From the NCBI GenBank assembly GCA_036674765.1, contig JARVKI010000196.1, positions 1-24,349 on the forward strand: a stretch of DNA of 24,349 nucleotides. Reading direction: 5' to 3'. The notes under the pieces were generated by a model. The model was given only the letters and a program-made list of their open reading frames with translations. It searched no databases and was not told where the DNA came from. Every line of letters starts with the position of its first letter. The stretch's first letter is position 1. Position numbers and translations under genes: made by a program. Of this stretch, positions 1 through 10,119 are shown piece after piece. The DNA is from Seiridium cupressi (taxonomy: Eukaryota > Ascomycota > Sordariomycetes > Amphisphaeriales > Sporocadaceae).

Positions 1-75
<75 letters not shown>
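1..75. other. Terminal poly-C run, probable assembly artefact
   Basis: The first 75 bases are all C. The window ends in a nearly pure G run of about the same length, so each contig end reads outward into poly-G. That is the pattern left when poly-G read tails, common in two-colour Illumina chemistry, are assembled onto contig ends. The run falls inside the first intron of the left-edge gene, where a 75-base pure homopolymer would be very unusual for a fungus. I treat it as non-genomic; this is inference. Confidence 0.8.
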
Positions 76-105
76 TGGACGTGTTTGCCATGCGGAAGCG
101 CTTAC

Positions 106-219
106 CTTTCTTCGGCGCTTCGAGGGCCTTGAGGGAGAGGATTGCTCGCGAACAGGACCAGGGCTGGGATCCCGGGCTTTGCGCATCCGTTGGGAGGATC
201 TCCTGGCGGACGCAGGCAT
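106..219 (-). CDS. First coding exon of a gene running off the left end (unknown basic protein)
   Basis: An ATG at 219-217 lies in a strong initiation context (GCCACCACC before the ATG). It opens 38 codons that end in phase 0 at AAG followed by a GTAAGC donor (intron begins at 105). The encoded N-terminus starts MPASARRSSQRMRK and ends PSKRRRK. It is rich in Arg, Lys, Ser and Pro, and the terminal KRRRK could serve in nuclear localisation, so a nuclear protein is plausible but only inferred. The next exon is lost: 30 bases after the donor the sequence turns into the artefactual homopolymer. I do not recognise the family from these residues. The start codon, codon use and donor together make a real exon likely. 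Confidence 0.55.
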
Positions 220-2084
220 GGTGGTGGCGGGGACAATCAAGCGATGCCCATTGATTGCGCTGCGTTGCAGATTCGCGTTGTGTGGGTAGAAGGTTGCCAG
301 CTCTGCTCGAAAAGCACAACGAAGCAGCAGCTGTCGCGAGGCTGGGCTGGGCTTGGCGTCGCGTCGCGGATGCGGATGCGGATGTGGATGAATGCAGCTG
401 GCGGAGGCCACGTTCGGCTTCGTTCAGCTTCCGTACAGGCTCGGGGGGCGGCAGAGGTGGGAGCGGCGACAATGCCAAAGTCAACAATAAGGATGCGCGG
501 GCTCCTGGCGATTGTGCGGAGGGCGTTGGCTTCTCGTCGCGCGTCGCAAGGGAGGTGTGTCGCGTGGTTTTCGTGATGGTGAGTGAGGTGGGGTGAGTTA
601 TGAAGGCACAAAAAGACATGCCCAATTTATTCGCACGGGCGATGCGATGGCGAGAAGACGCCAGTTGCAGCGAGCGTCACGGCTGGAAAGTAATATTTAA
701 GTAGTCAAGTAAACAAAATCCACCTGGGGGAGGTCAAAAGAAAGCGGCTGCAGTCAGTAAAACTTAAATCCGTCAGATCCCATTCAAGGCACGTATGAGC
801 AGGTTTGATGGGCGACACGGGGCTCCAACGGCAGCTCACTCGTGGTGCCGTTGATTGTATTGACTTACGATGCCACTGGTGGTTTTTGTTTAAAAATGCA
901 GATCGATCGCGCTCAGCGTCAGGATCCCTGCCGACCGGAGTCGAGCGCGTCACCACCGACCCAACACGCCAGAGCTCATCTGCACCTTTAAGTGCTTTTA
1001 GTGTCCCGTGGCCCAGCTCGTACCGGTACTGGGCTCAGCAGCCTGGAGAGGCGTCTGGTCCGCCAAGCTCAAAGTACATGTACGAAGGCCCGTCCCCAAA
1101 GTCAACCAACATGCTGCGCTCTTTGAAGCTGTGATTGATTTTTGGGGGGACTTCAAACCTTCTCACCTTAGGGTTGACGTCTTTGTTTGACAGCTGTCTT
1201 GCACCCAAAAGCATGCGTCCAATGCCCCTTGCGATATGCTTGTTCTCCCACCGACACCGACACCGAGGGATCAAACCGCTGTCAGCTTTTGGATCCAAGT
1301 ATTATGGTCCTCGATTGTCACTGGGGCCTTCTCAACCACGCTTGCGAAAAAGCTACTGCCGTTGTCTTGTCTTGCATAACATTCTCACATATCCCAAGCC
1401 AGCATGGTCCGTCTCGGATTACCTTGCATTGTCCAGGGTCGTCCCGCACCTTCCAAGCATGACTACACGAGTTCTTGTTCCCTACGAGGTGAGAAGCATA
1501 ACACAATTTATAGACTTATGTTAGTTAGAGGTCTCAGCCACCAGGGGGTGAGAATTGGGATATAACAGGCGCTACTGCAACAGGAGTCGAGAATCCCAAT
1601 TGCATCTTACACTGGAAAGCAAAGGGAGACCTTTGATCAAACTCTGGACCACTAGATACTGGCAACTGAGAAGGTTGATCCCTCAAACCCCATAGCTAGT
1701 ATTCGCTTCTTTGGCATCCAAATGTCTTTGCCAAAGCCCACGTGTGTTCAGAAACAGAAAGAAATAATTATAGGGATTGGTAGGATACCTAAGGTACCTA
1801 TTCGTGTAGATTCATACCATCATAAGCCACAACGCCACTCATGCACATGTGCACGGGCCCGTGCACGGTCTCAAACGATGAAAATTTGGGCACTGTCACA
1901 GAATATCACGGCAGACAAATCAAAGCAATAATGAGTATCAAGAGTTGTCCTTATTTTCTAGCTTGCCATCTCAGGGCACTCGAACTAGAATCCTCTGACT
2001 GGGATTGTCCATCATTCCCCGTCACCTTGATCGTCATCATGACATTCTCTTGATCTCCCCGTCCACTGGTGCATCCTCCCGTCG
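220..2084. other. Intergenic stretch with no convincing gene
   Basis: The part next to 219 is presumably promoter and 5' leader of the left-edge gene. The remainder, up to the 3' end of the zinc-finger gene, contains only short open frames with no recognisable domain and no good start or splice context. I see no tRNA-like or transposon-like structure. Confidence 0.4.
366..389. repeat. Hexanucleotide microsatellite (GCGGAT)4
   Basis: Three perfect GCGGAT units (366-383) are followed by GTGGAT (384-389). The repeat lies about 150 bases upstream of the ATG at 219, so probably in the 5' leader or promoter of the left-edge gene. Confidence 0.8.
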
Positions 2085-2136
2085 CTAGTACTGCTTGGGC
2101 TTGCCCTTCTCTAGTACTGCTTGGGCTTTCCCTTCT
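2085..2136. repeat. 26-bp tandem duplication over the 3' end of the zinc-finger gene
   Basis: Two adjacent 26-bp copies (2085-2110 and 2111-2136) begin CTAGTACTGCTTGGGC and differ at one base. Read on the minus strand, the copy at 2111-2136 holds the last codons and the TAG stop of the gene at 2111-3053. The other copy lies just beyond the stop. Because 26 is not a multiple of three, the downstream copy is out of frame. Confidence 0.85.
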
Positions 2137-3053
2137 CGTTCCTCAGTCCATGCTGGCTTCTCAGGTGAGCCTCTCGTGCAGAGGGGTTCTTCATCCGGGC
2201 GTTGCACTTGTGGCAGAAGGTGGGTGTCTCATAATCCTTCTGCATCTGCTGGTATGCCGACTTGGGGTCGTGGCCTTTCTGAATATGCGACTCGACGTTC
2301 CGCTTCGTGTTCCAAACGTGCGAGGTGCACTTGACGGTCGAATCGGCAAGGGTAGGTGCCTCACACAGGAAGTAGCCTCGAAGACGGCCGGATAGGGCGA
2401 CATGGCCAATAGCTCCAGCTACTGCGGGGCGGGTAGCGATGACGGTGTCCTACCGGAGAGGTCAGATACGATGGGGTCTATCAAGGCAGGATACTTAGGG
2501 AAGTTTCGGCACTCACAGCTGTCATGCCAGCTTTCTTGTACTGCACCTGGCCAGCAGAGACAGCGTGGCCAGCAGTGGCGGCGTGACCAGCAGTGGCGGC
2601 GTGACCAGCAGTGACGGCGTGACCAGCAGAGACGGCGTGGCCAGAGGTGACGGCATGGCCAGCACTGACGGCATGGTCAGCAGAGACGGTGTGGTCAGAG
2701 GTGACAGCACGGTCAGAGGTAACGGCGTGGCCAGAGGTGACGGCGCGGTTAGCAGAGACAGCACTGTCAGAGTTGACGGCGTGGTCAGAGGCGAGAGCGC
2801 GGTTAGCAGAGACGGCACCGTCAGAGGTGAAAGCACCGTCAGAGGCGAGAGTGCGGTCAGCAGAGACGGCGTGGTCAGAGGTGACGGCACACTCAGAGGT
2901 GACGGCGTGATCAGAGGTGTTCTAACAAGCTGTGTTAGCCAAAAACTGGGAACAAAGCGAGAGGGGGGAATATTCAGAGGCAAGCGAAGGCGGGAAGAAA
3001 CATGAATGATGAGAGATCATGTTGGAACGGGGACATTGAGGACTCACAGCCAT
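2111..3053 (-). CDS. Hexapeptide-repeat protein with two C2H2 zinc fingers (three exons, about 249 aa)
   Basis: Three exons join in phase 0: 3053-3048 (ATGGCT only), 2921-2517 and 2449-2111. Intron 1 (126 nt) runs GTGAGT to TTGTTAG with a CTAAC branch site; intron 2 (67 nt) runs GTGAGT to GGTAG with a CTGAC branch site. Residues 4-129 are 21 hexapeptides of consensus [T/S/A][S/A][D/G]HAV with no indels, followed by YKKAGMTA. Residues 166-197 form C-x11-C-x13-H-x4-H, an atypical finger with a long first loop. Residues 216-237 form a regular C2H2 finger, C-x2-C-x12-H-x4-H. The tail is basic and ends KGKPKQY. Fingers of this type usually bind nucleic acid, but I do not recognise the family or its target. 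The initiator is the first ATG in frame; upstream the frame is open only from a TTG. Frame continuity across both introns plus the fingers makes the model good, though untested by transcripts. Confidence 0.68.
2541..2918. repeat. 18-bp minisatellite, 21 units, inside coding sequence
   Basis: Twenty-one consecutive 18-bp units fill this stretch, all of exactly 18 bp. On the minus strand the general form is (ACC/TCT)(TCT/GCT)(GAC/GGC)CACGCCGTC. Units near 2541-2666 are the most alike; those near 2918 are more diverged. The final unit at 2541-2558 is degenerate. The lack of stop codons and indels gives long open frames in several phases, but only the minus-strand frame described for the gene at 2111-3053 connects to good splice sites. 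Confidence 0.9.
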
Positions 3054-4301
3054 CGTGGATTGCAGTCGACTTGGTTGCTGATCGTTGTTTGGTGTTTGGT
3101 GTTTGTGTGTCTGGGATTCCAGGAAACCAACTGGTGTTGATGGAAAAGTTTTGTTCAAGCTTTTCCATGAGCTGGCTCAAAACTGCAAAAGAATTCACCC
3201 GCATGCCCCACGTTGCGACGATTCACATGCGCACTAAACAACAGCCAAATAGCGGACTAATCACACACAATCTTAGCCAGTGTTTGGTTGTTCCTTCGGG
3301 CAGTTGCTGGATACAATGGACATCCTCCTGTTCCAGTTAGTGGGAGGATAGGAGCTCCTTCATCTTATCCCGTGAGTTGACCTTCTTCGAGAATATAGAG
3401 CAGACCCAACGGATTCGTTCACCCAGACGATACTATCCGTCTACAATGGTCTCACGGATTTTACAGTGAGGTCTCTGGACTCTGTGGTGATGCCTCGTGA
3501 AGCTGCCTGTATACATACCGAGCCCCTATTTGGATCCATAGCTAGTCATTGAAGACCAAGTGGTAACCAGCTTACCAATGGTTTAGAGTAATACTCCGTG
3601 TTGAAGGTGGTCTTTGTTTAATATGCTAAGTGTAAGGTGCTGGCCATTGTGTATCTATCATGTCAAATAACGATTGACACGACTGAGAGCCTACTGATAC
3701 ATCATTGTCTAATATTTGTAGGGTACCACCCGCTTACTCCGAGTTCGTGATATCAACAGCAGGAGGGGAAGCGTTGTCACTCTGTTTCCCATATTCATTG
3801 AGCTTGTGGCACTCCTGCAAGTTTAGATACCTTGGATATGTTATGCTCCTCACCAGCCATGCCCCACATCTTATACTCGTCGAGTCCTCTTACTGCGGTT
3901 GAAAGACAAGGTGGTCTAGGATAAGCACAGGCACATCAGATCCTCAGAGATTCAACTCCACTCTTGCTCGCCAAGGAAGAAGGGGAAAGAATAAAGGAAT
4001 TTCGTCTCAAGTAGCTTCTCACCAAACTCCCTACCCACACTCTCCAACCCACAGAAGAATCATATCAAAGACAAGCAAAAGAATAAGGAACCACACAACC
4101 ATCCTCGTCACGAGCACTACAAGTCCATCTAAGGTTGTCATGCGATATCCCCTCCTCTCGTACCCTTCCCCAAGGTACTCGAATCAGACCGACCATCTCC
4201 AGGAGTAAAGAGCCCACACCTCAGGTGCGGCCGCCGCTTATAAGGCCATGGGCGTAGATTGGACAAGAACAAGTCCTGGTGACTAATCGCTTCTGTTGTA
4301 G
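3054..4301. other. Gene-poor intergenic stretch with weak coding-like scraps
   Basis: The side nearest 3054 should be promoter and leader of the zinc-finger gene. Around 3734-3900 the minus strand has two short coding-looking pieces in different frames, one ending at a TAA at 3736-3734, but no start codon or consistent splicing joins them. A branch-site and acceptor pair (GACTAAT followed by TTGTAG) ends at 4301. I can define no complete gene here. Confidence 0.35.
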
Positions 4302-4571
4302 GGCGGGAAGGTATGCTCACACATATCCAAGGTCGAGCCGAGCATCAACCTCGCTGCCGCGCGCCTTGGCATTGTTTACTTCGTTCCACCCAAGGGACAC
4401 TTTACGAGCAAGTACGTTTGTTCTATCGAATAGCCCCACGATCATACCGAGGACTGCGGCCGTTCTATGCAGAACACGGCCAAGAGTATCAGCGACCCTC
4501 TATCCGAATACCACAAGCTGGATTCCACGGCTCCACGCAAGAATCGACCATACGAAGATGGCCTCCCATGA
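4302..4571 (+). CDS. Candidate 3' part of a small spliced gene or gene relic
   Basis: After a good acceptor (GACTAAT branch, TTGTAG at 4296-4301) a frame of 38 codons with fungal-looking codon choice runs to 4415 and includes ARLGIVYFVPPKGHFTSKY. A GTTTGT donor at 4416 and a TATGCAG acceptor at 4472 would define a 57-nt intron containing the in-frame TAG. The second exon, 4473-4571, adds 32 residues (NTAKSISDPLSEYHKLDS at its start) and a TGA. An alternative donor, GTACGT at 4412, changes the downstream frame and gives a less protein-like product. I found no convincing first exon or ATG. It could be the end of a small gene, an untranslated remnant or coincidence. I recognise no family. Confidence 0.25.
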
Positions 4572-5099
4572 ATGCGGAGAGTACGACAAGAAGCTGGTGT
4601 TACCGAGTGCGTACAGATCGCACATGTAACAATCATAGCTTTCGTAATGCGAAGGGCAAGGACAAGCAGGTTCACTGCCAGACTGTATGCAACAGCGAGT
4701 AGGGATGAACAGGGACGGAATACAGAGTGAAGAGTCTTGCATTAGCATCGTGAGGATAGTAATACCAAGTCAGATACATGGAACGACAAGGAATGGTCAA
4801 GCTATGTACAACACAAACGGTGAAATTGTCACCCTCTGACGCTGGCAGGCACCCCAGCCAAGCCAGTCAACCCAGTCTATATGATGCTGTCGCCGCTGCA
4901 TGAGCCCCCAAGCGCCTAAGAGAAAAGGAGCCCTAATGGTACAATCCAGTTCTTCCCAAAAGAGAGAGCTCAATCAATATATGCAGATGTATCATCTGAG
5001 ACAACTTTTATTTCTCTCCCTTTCCTGTGTTCCGTGCCTGGGCGGCGATAACAATAATCGAGACATTCATGGATCCTCATACAAGCCAAATCTAATTCC
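4572..5099. other. Intergenic; 3' flank of CLU1
   Basis: This stretch separates the weak candidate at 4302-4571 from the convergent CLU1 gene. Apart from a possible polyadenylation signal for CLU1 I see nothing definable in it. Confidence 0.4.
5007..5012 (-). terminator. Possible polyadenylation signal of CLU1
   Basis: AATAAA on the minus strand lies about 90 nt beyond the CLU1 stop codon at 5100-5102. Its position suits a 3' end signal, but fungal signals are degenerate and this hexamer alone is weak evidence. Confidence 0.35.
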
Positions 5100-8000
5100 C
5101 TAGTTGTTGGCAGCACTCACTCGTCTCATCTTAGGCCCACCTCCAGACTGCTTCTTCTTCGTACTTTTCTTCTGCGAGTCATCACCCTCAATGAACTTGA
5201 TGAGCTCATCAATACTCCTAGAATCGATGGAAGGCTTCTTTCCCGTTTTGCCCTTCTGCAAGGCTGAGGATTGAGTGTGGCTGGCACCACTGCCCAAAGC
5301 AATATTACGAGGCGGGAATTTTATGCCCGCGCGGAGTCGTTTAGCCTGTTGGTCTTTGTCCCGCTTGGCAAGGGCGACGGCATTTTGAGTCAAGGTTTCC
5401 AGCCATGTCTCGGCTTCCTTGGTGTTTTGGTTCTCGGGTCCGAGGGTATCCTTGAAGATGGTATAGCAGTCACGCATCTTGGACAGAGCAGCCTTGGGCT
5501 CGTTGTCAAGGGCCAATGCCTGGGCAAGTTGGAACAGCAGACTGGCAGAGCTCAGCGAACTCTTACCCATAATCCGTTCACAAACTCCGAGGGACTGCTC
5601 GAACCAGATACGTGACTCGTGGTATGCATGGAGGCTCTGCAGCATGACGGCGGCATTGTTCAAGGTGGTGATAGAGTCGGGGTGATCAGCGCCGTAAATG
5701 ACCTTCCACAAATCAAGTCCATGCTTGACGTAAGTAAGGGCGGCCTTGCTATCGCCAGAACCGTGAAGGAACAGACTCAGGTTTAGGTAAGCCAGTAACG
5801 TCTCGGCATTATCAACACCAAGGGTTCTTTCTGAGACGATGACAGCCTTGCGTGCCAAGTCAACGGCTGCTTCCTTCTCCTCGAGTTGGAAATAAATTTG
5901 AGCCAAAGTTGCGTATGCTCGGGCGACCTCGGGATGAATGATTCCATAGATCTGCTCGTGCAAGGTGAGAGACTCCAGCAGGAGTTCCATGCCAATCTTC
6001 TTGTTGTTCTGCATTAGCGAATGACGACCACCCTCCAGTGCCTCCTCGGAAATGACGCTTCTGGGAGCAGAATCCTTGACGATGGGGACAATGTTCAAGA
6101 CATCATCAGCAACAAAGGTCGAGGGAGAGCTGGAGGATGAATTGACTGATGCCGGAGAGCCGTCTCTAGCCTTCTTCTTCTTCTTCTTGCTATCGCCGTT
6201 CGCATGGCCATTGGCATCATTCGTCGCCGCGCCGTTGGTGGTAGACTGTTCACCCTCGGACTTGGGTTTCTCGGCACTAAACTGAAAGTCCTTGTGCTGG
6301 AGTTGGAAGCCGAGCTTCAGAGAGACCTCACGGAGGACCTGGAGAGGCTTCAATTGAGTGTGCCAGCCTGATTCCAAGGTAAACCTGAATCGTCGCGTGG
6401 CTTCACCTTCGATCTCCTGGCGCAGTCGCTCCGGAGTAAGATCAGCGAATGCCAAATCTGCCTCGGGGTAAAGTGTTTTCAGCGACTCGTCAAGATCCGT
6501 GGTCGGCTTCGGGTTGAAACCAAACCCAACAAAGCAGTTGAGCAGGTGCGCGATGCAGGCAGAGGTAAGTGGCATGGGAAGATAACGGAGGTACTTTCCA
6601 GCGACGTGCTTGAATGCTCTTGCGACAATCTCCTGTTGACACAGATCCGCAAGACGTTGAAGTCTGGGGCCCTCGCATGCTGCAATCACCTTGGTCAAGT
6701 AACGCATGTTGATGCCGCGCTTGTGCATGATACGGGTGAGAGAGATACCATCAATGGGAAATGGCAGTTCTGAGTTCTTGATGTCGTTGACAAACTCAGG
6801 CACGATGGTCTCACGGAGGTGAGCGCAAGCGTTGCGCACGTCTTGTTCATCGGCTTCCCACTGCTCCTTTTCAGCATCAGTCTGAGGGATCTGACCGCTG
6901 AATGCATCGGCATTGAGGGCAAAAGAGAAGCCAGAAGTGTCCAGACGGTCATCCGCCGCCTCATCCTCGGCGTCCTCCTTTGTTTCACCTTCCTCTGGCT
7001 TCTCCTCCGGCTTCTCCTCTGGCTTCTCTTCGGATTTCTCATCTGTCTTTTCATCCTTGGACTCGGGCTTCTGAGCGAGCTTCTTCTGGCGCTTGGCCAA
7101 TTCGGCATTGACCCATTCCGTCCACTTTTGTGTTCTGATAGCCTCAATAAGCTCAGGTCGCAAGACCGACATCCGGTGGGGATAGTCTGAGTCATCCTTG
7201 TCGCCGGTGCTGCCGACTTCTTCCATCCAGGAAATATCCAATGGGGTGATACGGTAGAGATCCAGGACGTACTTCCGGCCGTCGGTGCCCATCAAACCCT
7301 TGGTCTCAACACTTGCCTCGAGCTCGAAGCGCTTACCGTCCTTATCCCATACAGCATGCTTCTTGCCCCGAAGCGAACGGGAGAGTTTCTCAAAGGTCTC
7401 TACAAACCTCTCGTCGGCGGCAACAATCTCCTTGCCTTCGACGGCGCCGTAATCGATGGAGTGCTCGCCTGGCTCACGTTGCTTGAAGATACCAGGAACG
7501 ATGCTCTGACCAACAATTCGTTTGCCAAGATAATCGACGACGACTGTCGCCGGACTGTACAAACCATCGATATCGAGCTGATTCACGATCTTCACGCCAG
7601 CTACGTCCTTGCCGGTGGCAACTCTGGCGGCATCATCTCCACCTTCGGTGGTGAAGGTGCCAACACCGTCCGCACCATAGGAGAAGAAGATGTTGTTATA
7701 CACAAAGATCTGAGCGTCTCGTCCCTCCGTAGGATTGAGAGGCGTCACCTCTCCACGCGCGACCAGAATAGCCCCCTTTGCGGCGGCATCTGTGTAATCG
7801 GCGAAGAGCTTGGAGATGAACCTTTCCCTGAAGACTCTGTCTTGAACAGTCTCCTTTGGGAGTTCGCGGGCCGACTGAAACTCCTCGTTCCAGTCTCGGA
7901 GGCTATCGGTGTTGTCGATACCAGCAATCAAATATCCTTCCTGTGACCGGGTAATATCCGCGCTATGCTGGGTTGCCGTCGATGAAGTGTTGGGGACCAG

Positions 8001-9116
8001 CCATGGAGCCGCGGGTATCGCGTTTGTCAGCTGGAAAGTGGCCAGAGGATCTCTTCGGCTGCTGTACTCGATGAGCTGCTGGAAGGACTCGGCGAAGGAC
8101 GGCGAGATTTGCTCCACCAAGGTGAGGAGCGAATGTGCCGAGTGGCCTTTGGGGGCAGACTTGGGCGATGGGTCGAATTTGCTGTTTGAGGACTTGTTCA
8201 CGTAGAAACCTCCCACGTGAGATGTGATCTGATATTGCTCCCCCTCGTTGGTCGAAACGACGAGGTAAAGCAGGTGTCCCTTTTGTCGAAGATGGTATGG
8301 TGGGGGGTTCCAAGCAGACAAGGCTATGGACTTGACAGTCTTGGGAGCAGGTTCCTCCTCCTTGGGCAGCAGAGTAGTAGGCTTGGCCGGAGCAGCAAAC
8401 TCGTAGGTACCAGCCTGAACATTGTCAATGTCCTTGGCGTCGGAGGTGACAGCGTCTAGTAGGGAAACGCCAGGGGTGACACCATGGAGAGTATCGGTTC
8501 TGTCCCCAGCAGCCCCTATCAAGTCTCGGACTCGAATGACGTGGATGCGAGCCTCCTTTTCAGTGTAGGGGTCCTCAACCAGCTTGATCTCGGCGTCCGC
8601 GCCCAGTCCCTTCACATCGGAGATCTGGACGAAATCGTTTATGCGCTCGCCGTTGAACTCGAGGTGGAAACAGGAATACTGGAAAGCGGCGGGCAATTCG
8701 ATGATCGACTGGCGCAGCTCGTGGACTTGTTCTTGCGGCGAAGCCTACAGACCCTGATGTCAGAAACGGCTCGGGATTTCTAGGAAGTGTCATGATGTAC
8801 ATACCACCATATTGATCTTGTGCGGCTCATTGGGAAGGATCACAGTTAGAGGAAACAGAGCTGCACAGATTAAGATTAGACTACGCCCACGAGGGTGCTA
8901 CAGTATAAGTCGACATACCTTCGCCAGCTTGCTCGGATTCCTCGTCTGCAATCTCCGACTTGGAGTCGGCGGCAGCATCTGACTTGCCATTGGGGGCTAT
9001 TTCGGACGAAGTAGCTGCAGCTTGCATGTGGATTAGCCCGCGAGCACCTTTGTAACTACATGGTAAAAGCAATACTCACGAGGCACTGCAGAGGTGTTCT
9101 CCTTGTCGGCAGACAT
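5100..9116 (-). CDS. CLU1: Clustered mitochondria protein homologue (CluA/Clu1/Tif31)
   Basis: Four exons (9116-9080, 9014-8919, 8860-8805, 8744-5100) give 1277 aa, a usual length for fungal Clu1. Introns are 65, 58 and 60 nt with GTGAGT or GTATGT donors and stay in frame; exon 3 ends in the conserved NEPHKINMV. The order is a CLU N-terminal ubiquitin-like region (about 45-130), the CLU domain (about 330-590, around GYLIAGIDNTDSLRDWNEEF), an acidic Lys/Glu linker with EEKP repeats (about 620-665), an eIF3_p135-type region (about 700-870), a Lys/Ser-rich linker, C-terminal TPR repeats (about 980-1180) and a basic tail. Family members are cytosolic, keep mitochondria evenly distributed, bind mRNAs for mitochondrial proteins and associate with eIF3 in yeast. 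The second exon has an alternative acceptor at 9021, adding two residues. It is transcribed divergently from the 833-aa gene. Confidence 0.95.
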
Positions 9117-10119
9117 GGTGTAACGGACGGGTGGTGCAATTACAAGTCGGTAGCAAAACCGAGCTTTTTGAGGTCCGGGGGGTCGAAATGGTGATGCAAT
9201 ATACAGGCTCGGCGGCGAAGGAAATGACCAGCAAGATCAACGTTACTGCCAAAGAAAGAGGTCTAAAAGATTACACAGCCGAGACCAAGAAGTATTGTAC
9301 AGGTCGGGATAAGGAGTGGCAGTTCAATTGGGGGTGACAGGAGACAAGAAAGGGTTGGATTAAGTCAAGTAGAAGCTATTTCCATTTCTTCAACACGACA
9401 CGGGACCAACAACTTTTTTTCACGACTAAAAGTTTGATCCATGGACCCGGCTGTCCCCGGCTAATCCGTCATCGCGGTCGCGAGCTGCATGAATAGGAGA
9501 CATGGCAAGCTTGTGATTGGCTAGAGCCGAGTTCTGGGGTCCAGGCGCGCCCTACGAGACCTAGAAACACCCCCGTTGAGACATGCCTACGCAGTAGCAG
9601 CGGTGCCTTTACGTATGTAGTTACAGCTCGCCCGCTGGGAAGACTTCCGCAACCCCTGTCGTGGCCCCTTTGCTGCAAAACCCGCATTCTCTGGAATTAG
9701 TGCGGAACTAAGATTCATGCAATTGGCTTTGCTTGTCCCAGGGTATCAGACTAACAGCTGCGCTAGGCCGCGTCCGGTAATGCTGTCAACAAAACACTCC
9801 GGTTACCATGTGCTTGTCTCGTGAGGCATCTGTATGCGAGCCAAACTCGCAAATCATCCACAAAGAGCATCCAAGTCAAGCAAACAAGGCGACTCGAAAC
9901 ATCGTTAGAGTTTATGGTTTTTCCCCAGCTACTTACCCAGTTCCTTGCACACATTTGCAGCCGCTAATGCCTCGCTATTGCTAACGTGCTGGACTCGCAA
10001 GCCGGGCTCAGTCCTTGTTGTCATGCATTTGCACAGAGTTCATATTGCCACCATCATCCTATAGTATCTTTCAACACGACTTCTTGGACGGCATTATTTG
10101 CATAGTATTGCTTGACAGT
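9117..10119. other. Divergent promoter region between CLU1 and the 833-aa gene
   Basis: About 1 kb separates the two start codons, so both promoters and both 5' leaders must lie here. The open frames inside are short and have no protein-like features. I see no RNA gene or repeat. Confidence 0.5.

Noticed and set aside
705..956. Minus-strand frame beginning MVTRSTPVGRDPDAERD with a GTAAGT inside
   Set aside because: The donor-like site has no matching acceptor and downstream exon that I can defend.
2527..2541. CCAGCTTTCTTGTAC, identical to part of the engineered Gateway attB2 site
   Set aside because: The match stops after 15 bases, the rest of attB2 is absent, and the bases encode ordinary residues (YKKAG) of the repeat protein. 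I treat it as coincidence.
2522..2983. Long open frames on both strands across the minisatellite (146 codons plus, 153 codons minus)
   Set aside because: An 18-bp repeat without stops keeps several frames open automatically. Only the minus frame with GTGAGT donors and the zinc-finger exon makes a coherent gene.
3734..3900. Coding-looking minus-strand pieces, one starting ECHKLNEYGKQSDNAS and ending at TAA
   Set aside because: The two pieces are in different frames, the only simple intron would be about 39 nt, and no start codon fits. Too weak for a gene call.
7356..7946. 196-codon plus-strand frame opposite CLU1
   Set aside because: It is the antisense shadow of the conserved CLU domain coding sequence.
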